The position numbers were made by a program, and so were the translations under genes. Of a stretch of 26,691 nucleotides of DNA, positions 1 through 9,397 are shown one piece after another. The DNA comes from Solicoccozyma terricola (taxonomy: Eukaryota; Basidiomycota; Tremellomycetes; Filobasidiales; Piskurozymaceae): assembly GCA_001600875.1 (NCBI GenBank), contig BCLD01000009.1, forward strand, positions 331,444-358,134, written 5' to 3'. The notes beneath the pieces were generated by a model, which saw only the letters and a list, made by a program, of their open reading frames with translations, ran no database searches and was not told the origin of the DNA. Every line of letters begins with the position of its first letter. Position 1 is the stretch's first letter.

Positions 1-27
1 CGCCCGCCCCTCCTTCCTTCCGTCATC

Positions 28-2536
28 ATGTCACCATCCACTTCCCTCCATTCCCTCCTCTCTCTGCTCCTCCTTGTGTCTACCTCCTTGACGGCGGCAG
101 AGGCCACACTCGACGGCCGAGCCTCCATCCCACAACCCAACACCTACATCGGCAAGCGTTCACGCTCCGTAAAACGATGGAATGCTACCCCTCTTACTTA
201 CCAAATCGTAGGAAACTCGGGAGTCTCAGCACAGATGATGTTCCTCGGTACACCAGAGAAAGTTTACATCCTCGATAAGACTGAAAACAATCCTCTTACC
301 GTCACTTCTGCCGATGGAAACTCACATCCAGCTTGGGGTGTCGAGTATGACATTGCTTCCAACACGGCTAGACCGATGGACGTGGAAAGTAACACATTCT
401 GTGCAGGAGGTATGACACTAGGGAATGGAACCTGGGCCATTTTCGGTGGTAATCAACCAGTCACAAACGGTGGAGTCGCCACGACGTCTGCGGGCGCATA
501 CGATGATACAGACGGAGGTACCGCCATCCGTCTGTTAAACCCTTCATCGAACGGAAACGCAGAATACATCCAAGGTGAACAACCTTACGCCAACTCTGGA
601 TCAGATGATACAGGAAATTACCTTCAAATGACCGGTCGTAGGTGGTACCCATGGATCGAACCACTACAAGATGGCAGTCTCATCGTCATCGGAGGTGACA
701 AGAACGGTGGTTACGTCAACACCGCAGCTCAAGATAACCCAACGTACGAGTTCTTCCCTCCAAAGGGTGATGGAAATGCGATTTACTTACCCTGGTTGAG
801 CGAATGTCTCCCTGTAAACCTCTACCCGTTGACGTTCTTGTTACCAAGTGGTGAGTCTTGACTGTCTCCGAACCCTCCCACAAGGGCCTGATGACAAAAA
901 CCCTCGTTACGTCTCCCAAGGCAACCTATTCATGCAGGCCAACTGGTCGACCATCCTTTACAACTGGGAAACCCAAAAGACCACTCAACTCCCTTACATG
1001 ACCCATGCCGTTCGAGTATACCCAGGTGGGTTAGATGGATGAACGAACGAACGACCTGCCACTTCCCAAATATTCTGACGAGCTTATCCACCTATAACAC
1101 CTCTCTTCCTCCACAGCATCGGCCGGATCCGCCATGCTTCCGCTCACTCCAGCCAACAATTACACCGCTACACTGCTATTCTGCGGTGGGTCATCACCTC
1201 CAGCTTGGGGTAATGATGGTGGTTCGGGTTACAACGTGACCGCAGGTGAGTACGCGTTTGTCGTGGCGATAATCCCGTCTCTGACGGTTTCATCCCCGAC
1301 TCTCCCCCCCCCCCCCCTCTCTCCTTTCCCCAGTCGGCGCCGACAACTCTTGCGTACGCATATCCCCGGACTCTCCTAACCCGGCGTACATCGACGATGA
1401 CTTCATGGACCGCGGACGAAGTATGGGTACCTTCACCTACCTGCCGGATGGTACATTGTGGTAGTGAGTAGCGCCCTTTGCAGACACCCACCTCGCCTCT
1501 CACAGCTTTTGAACTTTGAACGATCACCTCGATTCACAGTGGTAACGGCGTCGCCATGGGAACCGCTGGATACGGTGACGAAATGTGGTCGGTTGGTCAA
1601 TCCTACGGTCAAGCTCCGATCTACACACCGGCGTTGTACAACCCCAACGCTCCAGCCGGTTCCAGGTGGACTTTCAACTTGGCCCCTAGTACCCAGGAAA
1701 GGATGTACCACTCGACCGTCGTCTTGTTGACGGATGGGTCTCTCCTGATCTCCGGCTCCAACGTAAGTCGTTACAGTGGCCCGCAATTTGTCTTTTCTTT
1801 TCTCACAACCCACTGACATACACATTTCCATACAGCCCAACAAGGATTACACGACCACCCAGTGGGGAACCAAGTACTCGGTTGAACGGTGGTACCCATC
1901 CTGGTACAACGACGAAAGACCTGTACTCTTCGATTTCCCATCCAGCATCAGCTACGGTGGCTCATACTTCAACCTGACCCTCGGCAACACTACCAGCGAA
2001 TCCACCGCTCAGAACACCAAGGTTGTCCTCCTCCGTGGTGGTTTCTCCACACACGCCTTGTCGATGGGTCAGCGTTATGTCGAGCTCCAGACTTCATACC
2101 TCGTAGACACGGAATCGGGTGTGACAACTCTCTTCGTCAACCAATTACCGCCGAACCCGGCAATCCTCGCACCTGGACCCGCCATGCTCTTCCTCGTAGT
2201 CAATGGCGTTCCGTCAGAGGGTCAAGTGAGTGGATTCCTGCGACTGAGCAGTGGGCGTACGGACTAACAACCCTTGACTTCTCCCAGTTCGTTATGGTCG
2301 GTAACGGTCAAATTGGCAAACAACCAACCTCTGGCGTCGCAACTCTGCCAATCTCGAGCGTGTACGTGAAGCCAACAGTCACGTCCTCGAGCAGCGCAGG
2401 ACCCTCCAGCACCAGCAATACCTCCAGCAACAACAACAGCAAGAGCAGCGCAGCTTCTTCAAGAGTAGCAAGTTCATCGCTGGGACTCGTCCTCACGTTG
2501 CTGGGTGTCGCCGGTGGAATGATGATTCTTGCATGA
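28..2536 (+). CDS. GPI-anchored glyoxal oxidase-like copper radical oxidase (AA5_1), 7 exons, about 682 aa
   Basis: This is a secreted copper radical oxidase that should oxidise simple aldehydes or alpha-hydroxy carbonyls and release H2O2 outside the cell. Exons are 28-850, 921-1025, 1117-1245, 1334-1463, 1540-1762, 1836-2225 and 2288-2536; all introns are GT-AG, 62-91 nt, and the frame closes exactly. All five residues of the family's metal-radical site are visible: Cys125 (in TFCAGG) and Tyr207 (in GRRWYPW), the cross-linked pair; Tyr452-His453 (in ERMYHSTV); and His543 (in GGFSTHALSMGQR). The motif LPVNLYPLTFLLPSG is also typical. An N-terminal signal peptide covers about residues 1-24. 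The C-terminus has a Ser/Thr/Asn-rich spacer and a terminal hydrophobic stretch (SLGLVLTLLGVAGGMMILA) that fits a GPI-anchor signal. The family is known from wood-decay fungi and smuts; the exact substrate cannot be read from sequence. A C14 run lies in intron 3. Confidence 0.93.
1304..1317. repeat. C14 homopolymer in intron 3 of the oxidase gene
   Basis: A run of 14 C sits in the pyrimidine-rich stretch just before the intron 3 acceptor (cag at 1331-1333). It can act as an extended polypyrimidine tract and may vary in length between strains. Confidence 0.9.
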
Positions 2537-2576
2537 GCGGGATGGACATTTTTTCTTTCATCTTAAATGGACGTTT

Positions 2577-2600
2577 CCCTTCCCCTTCCCCTTCCCCTTC
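2577..2600. repeat. CCCTT-type pentanucleotide microsatellite in the 3' region
   Basis: About four to five tandem units of a CCCTT/TCCCC-like pentamer lie just after the oxidase stop codon, probably in its 3' UTR. The rest of the 233 bp between the two convergent stop codons (2537-2769) shows no other gene. Confidence 0.75.
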
Positions 2601-2769
2601 TCATATACAGTCCCTTCACACACCCCTCCTCCACATCTGCATTTAGATATTGACGACAAAAATATTCAGTAGTCTTCATTACGTTACGTTTGGATATGGA
2701 CATTTTGATCTTGACTAATGCCAAAAGAGTGCGATGCGCCATCTAGATTGTCATGAGGATTGGCTACGA

Positions 2770-4452
2770 TTACAAGGCTTTCAGACGTGACTTGTGATGC
2801 TCGGACGCTATCTGCTTGTCCAGGATTTCTGCGGGGTCCGCCGTGAATAATCAGCGTCATTTATCGTTCCCGCACCAGAGGTTTGCATGACCCGCTCACC
2901 TTTTCTCTTCATCGCTGCCTCGAGCCCTATGCCACCAAACACCACCGCGACTCCAACCCACTGCCCGGTTGTCAGCGTATGCTCAAACAATACCACGCTG
3001 AGCAACATGGTGAACAGCTTCCTAGTTACCGTCAGCATCACGAGCGTCAAGCTGCCAAAGTGTGAGATTGTCTCGAAGATGAATAGTTGACCGAGACCAC
3101 CGAGCAGAGCGAACTGAATGAGAGGAAGGATGCATGATGGGTGTGTTTGGATGAAGATGAGTGAATGTGCCAGTGGCGAGACGTCGTGGAAGGCCGAGGT
3201 CGGAGGTTGTAATGGTGACGGAAGAGGAAATGGGAGATAGGTCCCCACGAAATGAGCCAGTTGGGGTAAGAGATCTGGAGGGAGGACGAGGATAGGCAGA
3301 GTGATAACCAGTGAAAGGAAGGACATTGTGAACATCATTTGTTGACCGGTGAAGGAGCGATGGAGGGAGAAGATCTCATCTTGTGTCGAGTTGGTCAGGC
3401 CGTCGATCAGGAGGCTGGGTGGGGGTGAACGTGTACGTAAGGCTCGATCAGCATGATGATTCCGGTAAGAGACGTCCGCACATACTTGATTCCCAACAAC
3501 ATCAAGCCATACGAGCTGTTGTCGTGTAATCCCTTTGTTTTTGCCTTGCTTGAATCGCTCAACAGCATGAACATGGAAATGCCGGCGCTGACGAGACCGA
3601 CAACGACGTATTTGTATGGCTTGAACTTGCGGCGATACAGCACCACGTTCAATAGTAGGACAGGAATGAGTTTGCATGACTGGATGGTGAGAGGAAAGGT
3701 GGGTAGGGGTTGGTTAACGGGGGAACAAAAAAGGCAGGCAAGCAGGCAAGCAACCTTCAATCACCTCCCAATCCTCACCTTGCCAAGCACCATCGTAGGG
3801 TAGCTGATATACCGCAAGCTAGCAAATCCGATAGGCGCTGCCATCGTCTGAAAAGCAGAAACTTGTAATAACAAGATCGGTAGGCTCTTTCTCCATGACT
3901 GCATTTTGATTCGGATCGAGGTACGTGGTGACATAGTCCCGCTCGCTGGTTTCTCGTCTATGTCATTGATTGTATTGTTGCGTCTACCATTTGAGATGGT
4001 CGAGATCGGTTTGGAGGCTGTCCGCTTGCTCAGGAAAGCGTCCCATCCAACTAGACTGAGAAATCGACCAAAGATGCCCCTGGTTTCACTATTAGTCTTG
4101 GGCGACGAGTTCGATCCCACCCTCTTGATGACGAGGTACGTCAGCGCGCTTGAACATGATGCCAAGCTCTGCATGACATTGATAAACGTCGTTGATGGGA
4201 ATTTATCGCCTTGTGATCCAGAGTGAGGAGGGTATGACGGGAATGGAGTGGAGACTATGCGCGAACGAAGAGAGTCTCAAGAGATAATTAGGAGGGTTGG
4301 ACGACTTGGGGAGATCCTTGAATCCACTCACGTCTCTCCTGCGCGATCGCCCACAGCAGGAATGTCGAGTAGACTCCAATCACGCAGATGGCTAGTCTGT
4401 AACCCGTGTGGGTGGGGTTTGGCGATGAGCAGCTGCCAGCGGTGTCAACCAT
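2770..4452 (-). CDS. HUT1: UDP-galactose transporter homolog, HUT1/SLC35B1 family, 5 exons, about 454 aa
   Basis: This is a multi-pass ER membrane nucleotide-sugar transporter of the Hut1 type, expected to import UDP-galactose or a related nucleotide into the ER lumen. On the minus strand the exons are 4452-4332, 4254-3779, 3679-3486, 3414-2900 and 2828-2770; introns are 77, 99, 71 and 71 nt. The first ATG is fixed by an in-frame TGA just upstream. Family hallmarks appear in order: [20 protein letters not shown] then [46 protein letters not shown] and [20 protein letters not shown]. The product is longer than budding-yeast Hut1 (about 340 aa) because of hydrophilic insertions after the second membrane segment and in a late loop. 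Without the last intron the protein would end at 2808 with an unrelated tail; splicing gives a basic tail, [20 protein letters not shown], which I prefer. The gene converges on the oxidase gene. Confidence 0.93.
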
Positions 4453-4698
4453 TGTCGGAATGCCAGCTCACCTAATGAAAGCCATTCTGCGGACGCCCCT
4501 TTGTGTAAAGTAGCCTACTCTTTTTTTTTTGGATTTTTTCTGTGGGCAAGAACGAACTGCTGTCTTGCAGAGATGTTCTACCGAGGTCTGCTCTACCCTG
4601 CGTAGGATCTACAACCTGTGGATGCTGTTGCCAGATGTGTGCCGTTTGCCGGTCCACCGTTGAGCTGGGCGACTAACGCTGTCCCGACTTTTGTTGAA

Positions 4699-4706
4699 TC
4701 ACGTGA
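4699..4706. promoter_or_regulatory. TCACGTGA palindrome (E-box/CACGTG core), copy 1
   Basis: A perfect 8-bp palindrome with a CACGTG core, about 250 bp upstream of the HUT1 start codon. CACGTG is the classic site for bHLH factors (Cbf1/Pho4-type) and some bZIP factors in fungi. Identical 8-mers occur at 17323-17330 and 20217-20224. Confidence 0.5.
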
Positions 4707-5208
4707 CTTTGGGGGGAGGGGGACGGAGGGGCTGGTGGTGCCAGGACTGTGTGTCGATAGTGACCACAGGAGTCAGTCCGTGGGAGGACATATCGATCAG
4801 GTCACCGGGGTGAGACAGTGGCGCAGGCGGGCAGGCCTGATCGTCACTCCCTGGCGCATTCCCAGGAAGCGCCGAGTGCAAGTTCATCGTCTGTAATGAA
4901 CTCCGCATGACGCCGAAGCAAATTGCCCAACGTTACTCTCCCCTACGTCGACGAGGACAGATACTGACTACATTTTTCTGTGCAAAAATGGTCCACGGGG
5001 CACCCGCAGCAAGTATCAATTTGCCGATGCAAATATATCTCCCAGTCGCAACGTTCGTCTAAAAGCGGTCCCAAAATCCACCAGCCGAAAGTCTGTAATT
5101 TGACGCTAACGTTTTCCGTTGTGTCGGCATTCATGCTCACGCCAGAGCACGTTTTTGCCGACATTTTATTCTCCTCGGAGTGTTGGGTAACAGCGGTACT
5201 TTTCGCAC

Positions 5209-5225
5209 TTTTTCACAGTGAAAAA
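5209..5225. repeat. 17-bp odd palindrome, 8-bp arms around one central A
   Basis: The arms TTTTTCAC and GTGAAAAA flank a single A, followed directly by short A-tracts broken by T. One base is too small a loop for a stable hairpin, so a dimeric protein-binding site is more likely than a terminator. No function is established. Confidence 0.5.
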
Positions 5226-6149
5226 TAAAAATAAAAATGATGCCCACGGAGAGATACCCAAAGCACCCACACGAACACAGGGATCCCGGTTGGGTAGATG
5301 ACCGTATCCGAGACTGCCATCCCACCATCCCACGCCTGTACGTCTGTACGGATGAAAGTCGCCGGAGGCGGCCAAAAGTGCCAGGCCCCGCGCTCACCGT
5401 CCCCACTCGGGTCTCGGCCCAGTCGGCACAGGGACCGTTACACAAGGGAGGAAGACGGGGACCTTTATGGGGTAAATACATGGTATAGCAACTTTCAAAT
5501 TCCACCTACCTACAATCTGGTGACAATCCCATCGTGCCAAATTCACACAGTGGAGGGGCTCTGAATAGATGGGAAATCAAGGGACGGACGAGATGTATAT
5601 GAAAATATGACTGGGGCGGTGGTTTGGGCATCTACGACTCAAAACCAACCACCAGCATAGGCACCGTCTCCATCCTTCGTCAGCTGTCATTGCACGACAC
5701 AACAAGGCAACATATTGTCTAGGGAATCACTGTCCGACGGGGGGGAATTCTTTCATGGACCGTCTTTCCTAGACCGACACTTCCTTGATTCCATCTGTCC
5801 GCTCTTGCTGGCATCACACACACACGGAGTGTACATAGAGCATCAAATTCACACAGCATCAAATTCAAACGGCATACAACTAGGTGTTTCCCCTTCTCGA
5901 TCACTTGCAATCTATCGGTCGGGTCACAGTCACATTCCTGCCATCTCATCCTTGGAGGTAAATGGCATCCACGCCTGTTGCAGGCACGAGTGCTGCAAAT
6001 TCATAAGCTATATCCTTCGGCCTTGTCGGTGGCGAGAGCTTCGCATTCCAAGTCTAGGTGCCTCCATCGTTATTAACTGCTCCTGCAAGTAGGCAGGCAG
6101 ACATTCAAGAAAAATTCTGAAAGCACGGTGGTGCCCACTTGACCTAACA

Positions 6150-8759
6150 ATGAGCGCAGGTTTAGCCCTCGGATCTGGGATCTTCCACGGGATGGTACCG
6201 GTCATACTCAACGACCGTGGCAGTGCCGGCTACCTTCGGTCTACCGGGAAAAACACCACTGGATCAAAGACCGGCGGCGTCAACCCCTCGGAGTCGGCCA
6301 CCCAGGTTGGGTCGAAAAGCAATGCTGCAGAATCGCTCTACAGCTCCACGCGAACGAGCAGTGGAGTACCGTCTGAGAGTTCCACCTCGTCTGTCCGCGG
6401 TTCAGCCGCGGGGGAGTTCTCACCTAGGACGTCGATCTCGCGGGCTTCCTCTATACGTACCAATGGTACCACCACCTCGACGCCGTCAACGACGAAATGG
6501 AGTCAAAGCAGGCCGTTGATCAGCGAGCTCCCTCAGAGCGAACCTGGTAGTATCGCAGCAGCGCGCGATCTCGTCAAATTCGTTGGTGTGGATCGGGCGA
6601 ATGATGTTTCCGTCTGCTTGCGCACTCTGTCGCCGTTTCTCCAGAAAGTAGAGGCAGGTGAGACTGGAAGGGGGAGATATTTACGCGAGAGTGACCTCCA
6701 CGGCGAGGCGCAGAAACAAATCTTTCATTTTCTCAAGTTGTATTCGACGAGAAAAATGCAGACAAAGGTGTTGACCAGAAAGCCTGGGAAGAGCAAGAAA
6801 GATGTGGGACGAAAGTTGGATTTATTGGAGGTGCAGGTGAGGTGTGATTGGTGGGCCGTTGGTTGGCCGATCGTTGTGTGAGAGGAATGTTCTGATAATC
6901 TTGTCCCCTGTCTGCAGTTTGCCACTCCCGACATGCTCGAGTTGTTCAGCCTAGTCCGTCGAGTGCTCGACTTGCCAGTCGGCCACGTTCGAGCGAGCGA
7001 TGCGTATTCATCCAGGCCAGCCCTCCATCGATCGTCTTCCTCGACCCCAACGTCTACGTCCTCGGACCAAGCCAGTGAGCGTCTTCATCACATGCAGACT
7101 TCACCGTTAGCGACACCGTTGGCGACACCATCGCTTGCATCGACCTCGGAAGCATCGAGTCCGGCTACGAGTCCATTTGCCAAACGCATGTACATCCCAT
7201 CGATAACTTCTACCAAAACTACCCCCCTCCCATCCTGGACGCACCGTAATGAATTTCAAGTGGTAGACGAAGAGGATTCTCAGGTCGTGGACATTCGGAT
7301 ACCGGAAAACGAGCGTGTTCAGCAGGAATCGACGTTATTGCCTACATCGACACTCGTTACTGATCCCGTTGTACAGCCTGCAGTCTCTGCGCATCCCCCG
7401 ACACAAACCCCTGGCACGGATGCACTTGTCGATGCAATCCGCCTGCTCCAAGAGAATGGCTTGATATCTACGGATTGTGACGCCTCGGCTTTGGCTCTGG
7501 CTGCGAGTGCTTCGTCGTCTAGCGCCTTGCTGATGCCCACGGTCCCACGCCCCGCCCCACGAGAAGATCCTTTGTTACCTCGTATGACAATCCGCTCGCC
7601 AAGTGGTTTAACCAGATCTTCAAGCAGACGACCTCCTCCAGCCACCACCACCACCACGCAATCCCTCCTCAGTTCAGTGGAAATTCCACCTGCTTCCAAG
7701 GTCGCAATAGTCGGTGGACCTTCATCATTCCGCATTACATCTTTACCACCTCGTTCGACGAATACCCCTGAAGGCGGCCGATCAGTAGATCAAGGTGGTG
7801 CAAGGTCAACCAGGAACATGTCTCTTCCACTCCGCCAACGTCACCATATGCATTCATTACCTATTCCACCCCAAATGCCAATTCCACCTGTCCCCGTGGA
7901 TTCAGAGGATGATCGTCGTGATTCCAATACACTTCAACGACCACCACGCAGGCTGATGGGTAACACTTCTGGACAATCGAATGAGGACGTCTCTCCGAGG
8001 ACGAAACGACGTGCAGTCTTCCTGGATGGCGACGTTGCTCCAGGTGTGATCTCAGAGGTCACCACGTCGAGATTACGATCATTGTATGAGGCTTCGAGTG
8101 ACTCTGAGGGTCTTGCATCGAAGGGTGGGGTAGTCGCGGGTGCCGGCGGGCCATCGGAGCCAGAGAAGACACTACTAGAGGCCGCTCCGGTTTTTCCCTC
8201 GGACAGCGCATCCACTATAGCGGAAGAAGGAGAGGCAATACCAACTCCAACAGGTCCCCATCCATCATTACCTATTGTCGAAGAGGACGAAGACGAGTTC
8301 ATGTTTGACGATGATGACGTGTTGGATGACGACCGATTCTCTATGCTCTTCTACAGTCGTGCATCGATGTCGAACACTGGTAGCGGCGCCGGCGGCGGCG
8401 GGGGCGGCGGCGGGGGCGGCGGCGGGGGGTGGTCGTGTCGATCGAGTGCGTCTGCCGCTGCAGGGAGTGGGGCTGCAGAGCCGAGTCTATGGACGCCGAA
8501 CCTTGATGTTACGGAACATCGGCAAACAGAGGATGGGGAGGAAGGTCGACGTGCGCTTTCGGAGATGCTTGGTATTGAGATATTTGGGGAACAGTGGGCG
8601 GCGGAGGATGAGGATGATGGTGTCGAGGAGCGGGATCGGGAGCTGGGGCGGGAGCGGGAGGCTGTGATGAGAGTGAGAGTCAGGAAGGCGTATGCGGGTG
8701 GCGGTGGTGAGACGGCTTGCGCGCAGAGGGATAGCAGACTGGTTGTTGGTGGATGGTAG
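6150..8759 (+). CDS. Hypothetical low-complexity protein, 2 exons, about 842 aa
   Basis: I do not recognise this protein. Exon 1 (6150-6836) and exon 2 (6918-8759) join in phase 0 across an 81-nt GTGAGG...CAG intron. The first ATG follows an in-frame TAG at 6090-6092. Residues about 1-130 are Ser/Thr-rich. Residues about 130-260 are the only globular-looking part (AAARDLVKFVGVDRANDVSV, DLHGEAQKQIFHFLKLY, LDLLEVQFATPDMLELF), amphipathic and helix-like, with the intron inside it. The remainder is Ser/Pro/Thr-rich with an acidic patch (EEDEDEFMFDDDDVLDDD), a run of 13 glycines and an Arg/Glu-rich C-terminus. There is no signal peptide or membrane segment, so it is probably cytosolic or nuclear. 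The composition suits a scaffold or signalling adaptor, but that is a guess. Upstream non-coding exons may exist. Confidence 0.65.
8391..8429 (+). repeat. GGC/GGG codon run encoding 13 glycines (12-bp tandem unit, about 3 copies)
   Basis: The unit GGC GGC GGC GGG is repeated three times, with one more GGG codon, in frame inside the 6150-8759 gene. It encodes an uninterrupted Gly13 run between an acidic patch and a Ser/Ala-rich stretch. Such runs usually vary in length between strains. Confidence 0.9.
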
Positions 8760-9397
8760 GTGTTAGTACGTTGAGTGGGGTTGCCACTGGAGAGAAGGAG
8801 TATTACATATAATGCGACTCTAGCTAGCCAGGTGGTTTGTGGCCCTCTCCGTCCTGCCAGGGATGGACGGGATGCCATGGATGTCCCTGTCTACGCTGGG
8901 TGTTGAGAATTGTCGCCACCGAACCGGTCCGCTCGGCGTCCACCAGCACGCGCTCAACCAACAATGGCACTGCTCATCGACGTTTCATCCTGTCCACCCA
9001 CTCGTCAGACCATGGCCTCGGCCCAGTCCCATGCCACCACACCACCATCATCCACCATCATCCTACACATCCTACCCATCCAGCTGCCATCGGGTCATCC
9101 TTAGACTCGCACACCCGTGTTCGGTAATTTGGTCGTCCCAAAGGCATCCAGTGCAGGTTCCTTCGACCTCCGACATCCCTTCGACACCATACAGTTCTCA
9201 ACCACCTTTAGAGCTTGCTTACGGTGATTAACAACTAGTCATCCAGCTAGCGATTCTTCAATCTCCCGATCGCCCACCACCACCATTCAAGCAGCATCCA
9301 TCAAAACACATCGGACAAATACCTCCAACTCTCTCGCAGCTCGTCCGTCACATTACAGCACACCAAGCAGCCAGAACCAATTTTCCTCAACGCTTCA
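8760..9397. other. Intergenic/5' UTR region, pyrimidine-rich
   Basis: This region lies between two same-strand genes. The part from about 8990 to 9300 is strongly C/T/A-rich with CAT/CCA-type low complexity, as in fungal promoters and 5' UTRs. Short ORFs here show no domain or coding character. An A/T-rich patch near 8803-8813 could serve the upstream gene's 3' end. I see no other feature. Confidence 0.6.

Larger units (their letters stand above)
4453..6149. other. 1.7 kb divergent intergenic region without a supported gene
   Basis: This stretch separates the divergent HUT1 and 6150 genes and should hold both promoters and 5' UTRs. Short open frames occur on both strands, but none has a recognisable domain, a consistent splice pattern or protein-like composition. 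Visible features are a T10 run at 4521-4530, a TCACGTGA palindrome at 4699-4706, a 17-bp palindrome at 5209-5225 followed by short A/T tracts, and a CA-rich patch near 5815-5825. Its length is unusual for this compact window, so a non-coding RNA or upstream 5' UTR exon is possible but not shown. Confidence 0.6.

Noticed and set aside
5137..5505. 122-codon minus-strand ORF in the divergent spacer
   Set aside because: Cys/Arg/Gly-rich without a hydrophobic pattern or motif, and overlapped by other open frames on both strands.
5715..6092. 125-codon plus-strand ORF just before the 6150 gene
   Set aside because: Composition is random-looking and it ends in TAG without a donor site that would join it to the next gene in frame.
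8351..8878. 175-codon minus-strand ORF with a poly-Pro run
   Set aside because: It is the antisense shadow of the Gly-rich part of the 6150 gene; the Pro run is the complement of the GGC/GGG repeat.
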